A DNA stretch of 64,000 nucleotides from Lachnoanaerobaculum gingivalis (GTDB taxonomy: Bacteria > Bacillota > Clostridia > Lachnospirales > Lachnospiraceae): NCBI RefSeq assembly GCF_003862475.1, contig NZ_RRCO01000002.1, forward strand, positions 372,001 to 436,000, in the 5' to 3' direction. The stretch's first letter is position 1, and each line of letters opens with the position of its first letter. The notes beneath the pieces were generated by a model. The model searched no databases, was not told the DNA's origin, and was given only the letters and a program-made list of their open reading frames with translations. This document shows positions 18,166 through 26,984 of the stretch, piece by piece. Both the position numbers and the translations under genes were made by a program.

Positions 18166-19107
18166 CTAAAACTGTACTAATCCGTCTATAGGTCCTGTAA
18201 GTAAAATATCATTTGCATATATTACAGGTCCTTTAGCGCGATATTGAGGGCTCATTTCATACTTTATTTTGCCCTTTACCTTTACCCAGTCCTTGTTTTT
18301 AAAATTCTTTGCACCCTTATAGTGACATACAAAACCCAAAAACTGAATGTCGGCCTCACAACATGTCATTGCTCTTCTTCCGGGAATCAATATATCATCA
18401 CCGATTCCGTCAGGTCTCACCACCTGAGCAACAAACTCAACTTCTTTTCCGTCATATTTTTCAGTTCTGTCCATAGCATCAACATAGAAAATACCATATT
18501 CCTCAGGTTTGATAATAAGTTTTGAAGCTTCAAGATCATATGGAAGATTTATGCTGAAATCTCCTGTAATCTCTCCCTCTTCTCCTTCAAAAATAATTTC
18601 CGCATTAGGTGCCATGGCCTTTATTTGAAGATGATATGTGCTTAAAATTTCCTCATCAATATCATCCGCTCTATTGCATATAACAAGCTCGGAATCCTTA
18701 AGCATCTTACCCATGTATGCCTTCAGGTCCTTGTTCTTTATATAGAGATCCAATATAGATGTATCATATATGGTAATCATCTGATTAACATACCAGATAT
18801 CAGGTATTTGTATCTTGTCCTGTTCCCATAGTCCGTTCCACTCTATAAGAATTCTTTCAGGATTCACCTCTTTGGTAAACTCTATCATCTTTTCTTTTGT
18901 AAAATCCGATATATCATCTATGTACTTTAAGGTTGTGTGAGTGGACTCCAATAAATCTTTATCATATTCCTCTTCACCCTCTTCACATACAATCAATAAT
19001 GTATTACCGTCAGTCTGAAAATACTCCTGCTGCATTGTAAATTTCATAAACTGTGTTTTACCGGCTTCTAAAAAACCATTGATGACAAAAATAGGTAATC
19101 TTTCCAT
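18166..19107 (-). CDS. CobW-type GTPase with C-terminal DUF1980-like domain
   Basis: About 313 residues. The ATG at 19107 follows GGAGA; a TTG 15 bp earlier is less likely. The N-terminal half is G3E-like, but its P-loop reads NGFLEAGKTQ instead of GFLGAGKT, and the CxCC metal motif is not obvious. The C-terminal third (EFVAQVVRPDGI, RRAMTCCEADIQFLGF) resembles the C-terminal domain of DUF1980/YcgQ-type proteins, which are associated with zinc-linked transport. It lies 21 bp downstream of the His-rich CobW gene, so a shared role in metal handling is likely. Confidence 0.7.
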   Translation of the reverse strand: MERLPIFVINGFLEAGKTQFMKFTMQQEYFQTDGNTLLIVCEEGEEEYDKDLLESTHTTLKYIDDISDFTKEKMIEFTKEVNPERILIEWNGLWEQDKIQIPDIWYVNQMITIYDTSILDLYIKNKDLKAYMGKMLKDSELVICNRADDIDEEILSTYHLQIKAMAPNAEIIFEGEEGEITGDFSINLPYDLEASKLIIKPEEYGIFYVDAMDRTEKYDGKEVEFVAQVVRPDGIGDDILIPGRRAMTCCEADIQFLGFVCHYKGAKNFKNKDWVKVKGKIKYEMSPQYRAKGPVIYANDILLTGPIDGLVQF

Positions 19108-19128
19108 AACTTCTCCAATCAATAAGCT

Positions 19129-20361
19129 TTAAGCTCTAAAACACTTTTCTATTTCTTCAGTCTTTAATCCTGCTCCGATAACACATACCTTACCTGTATA
19201 CTCCGCATCACCTCTTCTGATGTCGCTCTCTCCCGGAACCAAGTCAAAATAGAACCAATCATCACTGTTTGCGTCCTTTAACATTCCCTTAGCTCTGAGA
19301 ACAGCACCGAATTTTTCTTCATCCGCAAAGCTCTCAAGTATATCCTTTAGCTTCTCCTCGCTTATTGCAGGTACTTGCTCCATTCCCCAACTGTCAAACA
19401 CATCATCTGCATGATGGTGATCATGATGGTCATGCCCGCATCCGCAATGATCATGGTGATGTTCGTGTTCGTGATTATGCTCATGTTCATGCTCATGGCA
19501 TCCGCAGTGCTCGTCATGCTCGTGATCATGATGATGTTCGTGCTCGTGATTATGCTCATGTTCATGCTCATGGCATCCGCAGTGCTCGTCATGCTCGTGA
19601 TCATGATGATGTTCGTGCTCGTGCTCATGTTCATGCTCATGGCATCCGCAGTGTTCGTCATGCTCATGATGGTGTTCATCATGTTCATGGTGATGGTCGT
19701 GCTCGTGGTGATGTTCATGCTCTCTTGCCATTTCCTCAAGCAATTCGCTCTTTAAATCAACAGGACTTGATAAGAGTTCTTCTATCTTTTCATTGCTTAA
19801 CTTATCAAGAGGTGTTGTAACTATTGTAGCTTCAGGATTTACATTTTTTATAAGTGCAACGGCTTCCTCAATTTTAGTGTTATCTACCAAATCTGTTCTT
19901 GATAAGATTATAGTATTTGCAAACTGAATCTGGTTGTTAAAGAACTCACCAAAATTCTTCATATACATCTTGCACTTTTTAACATCAACAACCGTTACGG
20001 CAGAATTTGACTCTACAGGCAAATCTTTTTCAACATCCGAAACAGCCTTCAATACATCTGAAAGCTTGCCTACGCCACTCGGCTCTATAATAACTCTATT
20101 CGGCTCATAAGTTGATAAGAGCTCTCTTAAAGATGCCTCAAAATCTCCTGCCAAAGAACAACAAATGCATCCTGAGTTCATCTCTCTGATTTCAATACCT
20201 GAATTCTTTAAAAATCCTCCGTCTATACCTATTTCACCGAACTCATTTTCTATTATTATTGTTTTACCCTTGTCCTTATTTCCTTCAACAAGTCTCTTTA
20301 TAAAAGTGGTTTTTCCTGCACCTAAAAAACCTGATACTACATCAATCTTTGTATTTGCCAT
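19129..20361 (-). CDS. CobW/G3E GTPase with a very long His-rich metal-binding tract
   Basis: 410 residues. The GTPase domain shows a P-loop at 11-18 (GFLGAGKT), the metal-binding CICC at 65-68, EPSGVG and SRTDLVD. Residues 214-320 are a low-complexity tract of 107 residues with 53 His plus Glu/Asp and four CGC motifs, built of repeated 23-25 residue units. A CobW C-terminal domain follows. The family inserts or allocates metals (zinc, cobalt, nickel); the tract suggests zinc or nickel storage. It shares an operon with a second CobW-type protein and cdd. Confidence 0.88.
   Translation of the reverse strand: MANTKIDVVSGFLGAGKTTFIKRLVEGNKDKGKTIIIENEFGEIGIDGGFLKNSGIEIREMNSGCICCSLAGDFEASLRELLSTYEPNRVIIEPSGVGKLSDVLKAVSDVEKDLPVESNSAVTVVDVKKCKMYMKNFGEFFNNQIQFANTIILSRTDLVDNTKIEEAVALIKNVNPEATIVTTPLDKLSNEKIEELLSSPVDLKSELLEEMAREHEHHHEHDHHHEHDEHHHEHDEHCGCHEHEHEHEHEHHHDHEHDEHCGCHEHEHEHNHEHEHHHDHEHDEHCGCHEHEHEHNHEHEHHHDHCGCGHDHHDHHHADDVFDSWGMEQVPAISEEKLKDILESFADEEKFGAVLRAKGMLKDANSDDWFYFDLVPGESDIRRGDAEYTGKVCVIGAGLKTEEIEKCFRA
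19402..19722 (-). repeat. In-gene tandem repeat coding for His/Glu/Cys units
   Basis: The recurring 9-mer TCCGCAGTG (plus-strand view) starts at 19501, 19576 and 19645, with a variant at 19441. The unit lengths are therefore 60, 75 and 69 bp, all multiples of three. Units are nearly identical and differ by in-frame loss of His-Glu pairs, so length variation between strains is likely. Confidence 0.85.
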
Positions 20362-20478
20362 TTTATCTCCATTCTAAAATCTCTAAAAAGCAAGCCTGAT
20401 TATAAAATCAAACTTGCAACATAACTTTGTTTAATAATATATTTAAATTATGAATGCTTTACATCTGCTTATAATAAG

Positions 20479-20994
20479 CTATTTGTGTATATACGGTTTT
20501 ACTCTGACTATAACAAGTGATGCCGCTATTCCTATAAGCATACCACTTACCACACCTGCAATCATAAGTAAAGGCAGGTATGTGAATACTCCGTTTGTTC
20601 TTACCACAAAAGCCGCACAGATTATCTGTCCGACATTGTGCATTATACCCCCAATGATACTTATACCAACCATGGAAAAACCTTTGATTTGTTTTGCCAA
20701 AATCATACAAAGTAAACTTAGTGTGGCTCCTGATATAGAATAAAACATCATTGAAATATTTCCAAAAGTCATAGCTATCAAGACAATTCTAAGTAGTGAA
20801 ACTATTACTCCTGTTTTTATATCAAACAAATAAAAAGCAATAATCACAATCAGATTTGCAAGGCCTAACTTCATGCCGGGTATACCTAAATTTATAGGTA
20901 TCAATGTTTCAACAAAACCAAGTACCATTGCCAAAGCCGTCAGCATTCCAACAGTTGCTATCTTTCTTATGTAAGTACTTGAAAAGGGTCTCAT
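20479..20994 (-). CDS. Gx transporter family membrane protein
   Basis: 171 residues, almost entirely hydrophobic with five or six predicted membrane helices. It matches the Gx transporter family (PF07456, once called heptaprenyl diphosphate synthase component I), which resembles small substrate-binding subunits of ECF importers. The substrate is unknown. Its start codon overlaps the stop of the Asp23 gene by one base (TAATG), so the two are translationally coupled. Confidence 0.82.
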   Translation of the reverse strand: MRPFSSTYIRKIATVGMLTALAMVLGFVETLIPINLGIPGMKLGLANLIVIIAFYLFDIKTGVIVSLLRIVLIAMTFGNISMMFYSISGATLSLLCMILAKQIKGFSMVGISIIGGIMHNVGQIICAAFVVRTNGVFTYLPLLMIAGVVSGMLIGIAASLVIVRVKPYIHK

Positions 20995-21389
20995 TAGTTT
21001 GCTACAACATATGCTATCTTAATATTAACTTCAAGCACTGTAAGTCCTGTCATATTTTCAATAGCATTCTTAACTCTCTCCTGTACTTTCTCACTTACTT
21101 CAGGAATATTGTAGTTGTAACTTACATTGATTGCAAGATCAACACAAACCTTATCATCATTTACCTCTACCTTAACCCCTCTCATACTCTTTGCAGTCTT
21201 ACTTCCTGAAAGTTTACCTACTATTTCTTTAGTAGGATTTCCTGCCATTGAGTCTACACCTTCTACTTCTGTAGCGGCAATACCTGCAATAACGGCAACA
21301 ACTTCATCGGCAATCTTTACTTCACCAAGTCTTACGTTTTCATTTGTCTCTTCTTCGTAATTATCTTTTATATTAATCGTATCAGCCAT
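20994..21389 (-). CDS. Asp23/Gls24 family envelope stress protein
   Basis: 131 residues. VKIADEVVAVIAGIAATEVEGV and the C-terminal MTGLTVLEVNIKIAYV are the typical Asp23/Gls24 core. These cytoplasmic proteins associate with the membrane and respond to envelope stress. An AGGAGGC site precedes the ATG. It is the first gene of a coupled pair with the Gx-family membrane protein. Confidence 0.9.
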   Translation of the reverse strand: MADTINIKDNYEEETNENVRLGEVKIADEVVAVIAGIAATEVEGVDSMAGNPTKEIVGKLSGSKTAKSMRGVKVEVNDDKVCVDLAINVSYNYNIPEVSEKVQERVKNAIENMTGLTVLEVNIKIAYVVAN

Positions 21390-21463
21390 AAAAGCCTCCT
21401 TATTTTCTATAATTATTGATTATATCAAATATTGTGTAAAATTAAAAGAGAGGAGGGAAAAAT

Positions 21464-21504
21464 AGCAAAAGGTCGGACACTATATAACTGTACGACCTTT
21501 TTAG
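21464..21504 (-). terminator. Intrinsic terminator after nhaC-type gene
   Basis: Inverted repeat AAAGGTCG (21468-21475) and CGACCTTT (21493-21500). Read on the minus strand the stem is followed by TTTT, so it ends the antiporter transcript. Confidence 0.75.
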
Positions 21505-21522
21505 ATTATTTATATATGTAAA

Positions 21523-22935
21523 CTATTTATTCTTATCTAATCTCGTGATTCCGATTCCTGTAAGTGCCAATACAAGTGCAAAAATCATACCCGAATAATT
21601 CAATATTGCATATGGCAAATAATGTAATGTATCTACACCAAGTGTACTTGCCATATAGGCACCTGCTGCTGTCCATGGAATCAGACATTCCGTACATGTA
21701 ACAGAATCCTCAAGTGTTCTTGATAATACCTTCGGATGCAAGCCCATCTTAATATAAGCATCCTTAAAAGCTTCTCCGGGCATCAAAATAGATACCTGCC
21801 CGTTACTTGTAACACCTGTAATTATAAGGCATGTAACTATTGTGGAAGCAACAAGTTTAAATGTTGAGTTGATCTTTTCAAGCATCTTTGAAATTACAAC
21901 TTCCAATGCACCTGTTACACTCATAGTACCTGCAAAAGAAATAGCACAAACTGCAATGAGAAGTGTATTCATCATCGACATCATTCCGCCTCTGTGAAGA
22001 AGTCTTATAAGCTCCGGTGCAACCTCATCCTTAGTCATTCCAATCATCTCTACATTAAATCCGTTTAATGTAACATCAACAATACTCTTTAAATCTGCAC
22101 CTTGAAATACTGCAGCATTTATAAGAGCAATAGCTGATGCCAAAAGCATAACAGGAATCGTAGGTTTCTTTGTAATCGACCCTACAAGTACTATTACAAG
22201 AGGAACAAGCAACAAAATATTCCAGTTAAACATTTGATCAAGTGTACCCGTAAGTATATTTATGGTTTCAGGTACAACAACATTTTTTCCTGCACCTACC
22301 TGTCCCATTATAAAGTAGAATATTACAGATAAAACTGCTGCACTTCCCGTTGTCCACATCTGATTGTATACATGCTCATAAAGATCCACTCCACAAACTG
22401 CAGATGAAAGGTTTGTAGTATCTGAAAGAGGTGAAAGCTTGTCCCCAAAATATGCTCCTGAAACCACTGCACCTGCAACCAATGCGAGGTTAGCATCCAT
22501 TCCTATAGCTACACCCATAAATGCTACACCTATAGTTCCTGCTGAACCCCATGATGTACCGGTAAGAACAGATACTATAGCTGTGAGTATAAATGCTGTA
22601 AGTGCAAGATATTTAGGGCTTATCAGCTTTAGTCCATAATAAATAAGCATAGGTATAGTACCGCCAAGCATCCATGAACCTATCATAAATCCAACGATTA
22701 TAAGAATTAACAATGCTCCCCAAACCTTTGAGATTTTGGTTGCTATCTCATTCATTATATCATCATATGAATATCCAAGGAATATCGCCTGTATACCTGA
22801 TACCACGGCCGCCAAAACAATCAAAGGCTCAGCAGGCAATGATAAAAATGCAATTCCAACTCCCAGAATTATAAGCATTGCAAGTATAGGGAACAATGCT
22901 TGAAGTACTGTAGGTTTTCTTTTTGTCTTACTCAT
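21523..22935 (-). CDS. nhaC: NhaC-family Na+/H+ antiporter
   Basis: 470 residues with about 11-12 hydrophobic segments. The central GTSWGSAGTIGVAFMGV and GAYFGDKLSPLSDTTNLSS blocks are diagnostic of NhaC. These carriers exchange Na+ with H+; some members carry organic or amino acids. It overlaps the upstream PatB-like gene by 8 bp, so the two are translated together. The carrier may therefore move the substrate or product of that lyase. Confidence 0.88.
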   Translation of the reverse strand: MSKTKRKPTVLQALFPILAMLIILGVGIAFLSLPAEPLIVLAAVVSGIQAIFLGYSYDDIMNEIATKISKVWGALLILIIVGFMIGSWMLGGTIPMLIYYGLKLISPKYLALTAFILTAIVSVLTGTSWGSAGTIGVAFMGVAIGMDANLALVAGAVVSGAYFGDKLSPLSDTTNLSSAVCGVDLYEHVYNQMWTTGSAAVLSVIFYFIMGQVGAGKNVVVPETINILTGTLDQMFNWNILLLVPLVIVLVGSITKKPTIPVMLLASAIALINAAVFQGADLKSIVDVTLNGFNVEMIGMTKDEVAPELIRLLHRGGMMSMMNTLLIAVCAISFAGTMSVTGALEVVISKMLEKINSTFKLVASTIVTCLIITGVTSNGQVSILMPGEAFKDAYIKMGLHPKVLSRTLEDSVTCTECLIPWTAAGAYMASTLGVDTLHYLPYAILNYSGMIFALVLALTGIGITRLDKNK

Positions 22936-24097
22936 AAAAATTCTCCCAATTTATATTGTTTTTAAATCTTAATAAAGCTTCTTCCAGTAATTTTTTAGGT
23001 AAAGCGGCATTTACTCTGAAAAATCCTCTTCCGTCCTCCCCATATCCGCTACCAAGTGAAAATGCTATATGAGCCTTTTCTATCATAAGCTCTTTAAATT
23101 TATCTTCTGTAATATTTAATGCTCTGTAATCAACCCATGACAGGAAAGTTCCTTCGGAATCAATTACCTTAAAGCCCTTCATATCATTTTCAAAGAAGCT
23201 CTTTATGATATCCATGTTCTCTTTTATCTTTTCTTTTGCAATATTAAGCCATTCTTCACCGTATTCATAAGCTGCTATAACAGCCGGTATACAAAAATAA
23301 CTCGGATTATGTATTCCGCCCTGTCTAAGCAGTTTTTTAAAGAAGTTTCTCAATTTTTCGTTTTTTATAATTATATTGCTGGCCTCAAGTCCTGCAATAT
23401 TAAAATTCTTTGATGTTGATAATCCTATTATTATATTCTCATACATATCATAATAAGATGCATAAGATATGAATTTTCCCTTCCAAATAAAGTCGGCATG
23501 TGTTTCATCGGATATTATAAGTACATTGTGGCGCTTACATATTTCCACAGTCTGTTTTATTTCATCTTCAGTCCACACTCTCCCCACAGGATTATGAGGT
23601 GATACTGTAATAAATATTTTTACTCCACTCTTTATCTTATCTTCAAAATCCTTGAAGTCTATATCATAATGTCCGTCTTTTAAGCTCAATGAACATTCTA
23701 CCAATTCTCTGTCATTGATGCGTACGGCATTTTGAATAGGATCATAAAGTGGTGTAAATACCAAAACTTTATCATCTTTTTTTGTATAGTTTTGTATTAT
23801 CAAAGATATTGCCTGAATTATTCTGGGACAATAAACTATCCACTCATTTTCAGGATTAAAGCCGTAATTATTTTTTGCCCATTTTTTTGACAGTTCTATA
23901 TATTTATCACTTACATTTGTATATCCGTATATTCCATGATTTGCAGCTTCTATAACAGCTGTCATAATTTCAGGTGCTACTCTGTAATCCATGTCGGCAA
24001 CTGTAAGAGGAATCAAATCATCCACTCCGCAATCTGCTATTATTTCATCCCATTTAGCACAATTTGTATTTTTTCTGGAAACTATATTGTCAAACAC
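22928..24097 (-). CDS. PatB/MalY-type aminotransferase (putative C-S lyase)
   Basis: 389 residues, a fold-type I PLP enzyme. The lysine motif STSKNFNIAGLEAS, the upstream SDETHADFIWKGK block and VSPHNPVGRVWT match the MalY/PatB group, which performs beta-elimination on cystathionine or cysteine conjugates. An aminotransferase activity is possible. The 8-bp overlap with nhaC implies coupled function. Confidence 0.87.
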   Translation of the reverse strand: MFDNIVSRKNTNCAKWDEIIADCGVDDLIPLTVADMDYRVAPEIMTAVIEAANHGIYGYTNVSDKYIELSKKWAKNNYGFNPENEWIVYCPRIIQAISLIIQNYTKKDDKVLVFTPLYDPIQNAVRINDRELVECSLSLKDGHYDIDFKDFEDKIKSGVKIFITVSPHNPVGRVWTEDEIKQTVEICKRHNVLIISDETHADFIWKGKFISYASYYDMYENIIIGLSTSKNFNIAGLEASNIIIKNEKLRNFFKKLLRQGGIHNPSYFCIPAVIAAYEYGEEWLNIAKEKIKENMDIIKSFFENDMKGFKVIDSEGTFLSWVDYRALNITEDKFKELMIEKAHIAFSLGSGYGEDGRGFFRVNAALPKKLLEEALLRFKNNINWENFYE

Positions 24098-24132
24098 CTA
24101 ATCCCCCTTTCCAAATTTACACATACTAATAC

Positions 24133-24161
24133 GGGCTACATACAAAACTGTATAATAGCCC
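24133..24161 (-). terminator. Hairpin between the permease and PatB-like genes
   Basis: GGGCTA and TAGCCC flank an inner ATACA/TGTAT pairing. There is no clear T-run on either strand, so it may be a processing or weak termination site. It lies in the 72-bp gap between the monosaccharide permease and the PatB-like gene, both on the minus strand. Confidence 0.4.
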
Positions 24162-24169
24162 AATATATT

Positions 24170-25327
24170 TTATGATTTTCCTGTTTTATGATTTGATACT
24201 ACATCAAATACTACAGCGCCCAAAAGAACAGCACCTTTTACGATGTATTGATACTGATCCGGAAGTCCAAGTATTGACATACCCTGATTTATTACACCCA
24301 GGAGTATTGCACCGATCATTATTCCCTGTACGGTTCCTGAACCACCATAAGCGGATGCTCCACCTATGAAACATGATGCAATAGCATCCATCTCATATGA
24401 ACTACCCATATTTCCGTCTACTGAACCTATACGGGCCACTACTAAAAGTCCTGAAAGTCCTGCCAAAAGGCTCATAAGAAAATATGCCCAAAAATATACT
24501 CTTCTAGGATCTATACCTGAAAGCCTGGTAGCCTTTTCATTACCGCCCACAGCATAGAAATATCTTCCGAATACTGTTGAGCTTGTAATAAATGCAAATA
24601 TGGCAACTACAATCAAGATCCAAATAAGCATTATAGGAATACCCTTGTAGCTCATAAGCTTATATGCATAGAATAGTATTACAAGGTCAAATATACAAAC
24701 TCTTGCTGCGGTAAGACCAAACCCGCTTGTTTCATAGCCTTTTTTTACCTTTTTTCTCTCTGCAATAAAGGTATAGGCTGTTATTATTACAGCAACTATT
24801 ATTCCCACAACCATTGATGAAATAACTCGCTGATTTACATCAAGTCCAGGAATTTGGATATATGATGTAAACAGACTTAGGAATTTCTTGTCCATTATAG
24901 GAACAGTCTTTGAATCCAAAATAACTCTTGCAATACCTCTAAAAAGGAACATACCTGCAAGTGTACAGATAAAAGGCGGAATATGAATATACCCTATAAG
25001 CCATCCCTGCCATACACCTATAACACATGCAACTGCAATTGAAGCCAATATAGCAACAAAAGGGCTTATTCCCATGCTTAGCAATTTGGCTGAGAGTGCG
25101 GCAGACAGACATAATGTGGATCCTATAGACAGATCGACATTACCGCCGGTAAGTATACATAAAAGCATACCGCAGGCCATTATAAGAACATATGCATTCT
25201 GTAACAATAGATTCGAAATATTCTGTGCAAGGAGAAGTCTACCACCTGTAAGATATGTAAAGAATACAAAAACTACAAGCAAAGCAAGTACCATTGTATA
25301 TTTTTTTACAAATTTATTTGCATTCAT
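24170..25327 (-). CDS. mmsB: Multiple-monosaccharide ABC transporter permease
   Basis: 385 residues with about ten membrane helices, in the XylH/GguB branch of sugar permeases. GGNVDLSIGS and ACFIGGASAYGGSGTVQG are typical. It is the last gene of a binding protein-ATPase-permease set starting 10 bp after the ATPase. Proximity to xylose isomerase suggests xylose or related pentoses as cargo. Confidence 0.9.
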   Translation of the reverse strand: MNANKFVKKYTMVLALLVVFVFFTYLTGGRLLLAQNISNLLLQNAYVLIMACGMLLCILTGGNVDLSIGSTLCLSAALSAKLLSMGISPFVAILASIAVACVIGVWQGWLIGYIHIPPFICTLAGMFLFRGIARVILDSKTVPIMDKKFLSLFTSYIQIPGLDVNQRVISSMVVGIIVAVIITAYTFIAERKKVKKGYETSGFGLTAARVCIFDLVILFYAYKLMSYKGIPIMLIWILIVVAIFAFITSSTVFGRYFYAVGGNEKATRLSGIDPRRVYFWAYFLMSLLAGLSGLLVVARIGSVDGNMGSSYEMDAIASCFIGGASAYGGSGTVQGIMIGAILLGVINQGMSILGLPDQYQYIVKGAVLLGAVVFDVVSNHKTGKS

Positions 25328-25336
25328 TTTTACCTC

Positions 25337-26890
25337 CTAATTAACTGCAGCACGATCGGATTTTAGGATCGTACTCATTATTTTTTCCTGTGTAGCTTCC
25401 TCGGCACTAAACTCTCCGGTTATCTTACCTTCGTTCATAACATAAATTCTATCGCACATACCTAAAAGCTCTGTAAGATCTGATGAAATCATTACAACCG
25501 ACTTACCCTGTCTTACCATATCATTGATAATGGAATAGATCTCATATTTTGCACCGACATCTATTCCTCTGGTAGGCTCATCAAGGAATAAAACTTCAGG
25601 TCCCGCAAACATCCACTTTGATAAAAGAACTTTTTGCTGATTACCGCCTGAAAGATTTCCAACCTTTTGTAAAACAGAAGGCGTTTTAGTTTTCATTGCT
25701 TTTACATAATCTTTTGCAACCATGTTTTCCTTTGAAACATCTACAACACCTCTTTTATCCGCAATTTTTTCCATTCTTGCGAGAGTTGTATTTCTTGCAA
25801 TTGTTTCAGAAAGTATCAATCCGTCAGTTTTTCTATCCTCTGTCACATATGCCAGACCGTTAACAATTGCCTCCCTTGAACTGTTGAGAAAGACCTCTTT
25901 ACCTGCAATAAATTCACGACCCGAAATACGACTGCCATAGCTCTTTCCAAAAAGTGATTTGGCAAGTTCCGTTCTTCCTGCACCCTGTAATCCTGAAAAA
26001 CCTACTACTTCACCTTTTTTAACATGAAAGCTTATATTATTTACAACACATTTTTCAGTGTATATCGGATGATATACAGACCAATCTCTTGCTTCAAACA
26101 TTATTTCATCACTTATTACATGTTCTCTTGCCGGAAATCTGTCCTCAAGCTCACGTCCAACCATACCTTTTATAATGCGTTCTTCATTTATAAGATGATC
26201 CGAGTTATCAATAGTTTCAATTGTCATTCCATCTCTTATTACTGTTATTTCATCAGCCACATATGCAACTTCCTGCAATTTATGTGTAATAATAATTGAT
26301 GTAATTCCTTTTTCTTTTTTAAAACGTATCAGCATATCAAGAAGCATTCTTGAATCCTCATCATTGAGTGAAGATGTCGGCTCATCAAGAATTAAAAGCT
26401 TTACATCTTTTGATATAGCTTTGGCTATCTCTACAAGTTGCTGTTTTCCTGTTCCGATATCCTTTATAAGAGATTGTGTATTTTCATTTAAGCCTACAGC
26501 TTTCATTGCTGTGTCGGCCTGATGAAAAGTCTCATTCCAATCTATCACACCGAATCTGTTTTTTCTTTCATTTCCAAGAAACATATTTTCAGCAATTGTA
26601 AGCTCGGGTATAAGAGCCAATTCCTGATGTATTATCACTATACCAAGCTTTTCACTGTCATGTATCTTTTGAAATTTACATTCATTATTGTTGTAGAGAA
26701 TCTGACCTGTATACTCATTATGTGCAATGGTTCCGGAGAGAATATTCATCAGAGTGGATTTTCCGGCTCCATTCTCTCCTACCAATGCATGAATACTTGC
26801 TCTTTCAATCTTCAGATTTACATTATTTAAAGCTTTTACTCCGGGGTATTCCTTTGTAATATTTTTCATTTCTAAAATATAATCTTTCAA
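25337..26890 (-). CDS. mmsA: Multiple-monosaccharide ABC transporter ATPase (two ATP-binding domains)
   Basis: 517 residues with two fused nucleotide-binding domains, as in XylG/GguA. First domain: Walker A GENGAGKST near 38-46 and Walker B LLILDEPTSSL. The second domain has the degenerate loop GLQGAGRTEL, the signature LSGGNQQKV and LFLDEPTRGIDVG. It powers sugar import with the permease and binding protein on either side. Confidence 0.93.
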   Translation of the reverse strand: MKDYILEMKNITKEYPGVKALNNVNLKIERASIHALVGENGAGKSTLMNILSGTIAHNEYTGQILYNNNECKFQKIHDSEKLGIVIIHQELALIPELTIAENMFLGNERKNRFGVIDWNETFHQADTAMKAVGLNENTQSLIKDIGTGKQQLVEIAKAISKDVKLLILDEPTSSLNDEDSRMLLDMLIRFKKEKGITSIIITHKLQEVAYVADEITVIRDGMTIETIDNSDHLINEERIIKGMVGRELEDRFPAREHVISDEIMFEARDWSVYHPIYTEKCVVNNISFHVKKGEVVGFSGLQGAGRTELAKSLFGKSYGSRISGREFIAGKEVFLNSSREAIVNGLAYVTEDRKTDGLILSETIARNTTLARMEKIADKRGVVDVSKENMVAKDYVKAMKTKTPSVLQKVGNLSGGNQQKVLLSKWMFAGPEVLFLDEPTRGIDVGAKYEIYSIINDMVRQGKSVVMISSDLTELLGMCDRIYVMNEGKITGEFSAEEATQEKIMSTILKSDRAAVN

Positions 26891-26954
26891 TACATCCGCC
26901 TTTCCGCCATATAAGGCAATATTATAGTCTTATATCGTTATCTACGATAATATT

Positions 26955-26980
26955 CCGCAAAGATTCCCCGGAGCCTGCGG
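26955..26980 (-). promoter_or_regulatory. Hairpin between binding-protein and ATPase genes
   Basis: CCGCA and TGCGG enclose a GC-rich loop with partial inner pairing, just after the binding-protein stop. It has no T-run. Such hairpins often protect upstream mRNA and allow more binding protein than ATPase to be made. Confidence 0.4.
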
Positions 26981-26984
26981 TAAT

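Noticed and set aside
19362-19820. Long open frames on both strands over the His-rich region (Met/Ile-, Val/Met- or Arg/His-rich peptides)
   Set aside because: They are shadows of the repetitive codons of the His/Glu tract and have no ribosome binding site or family resemblance.
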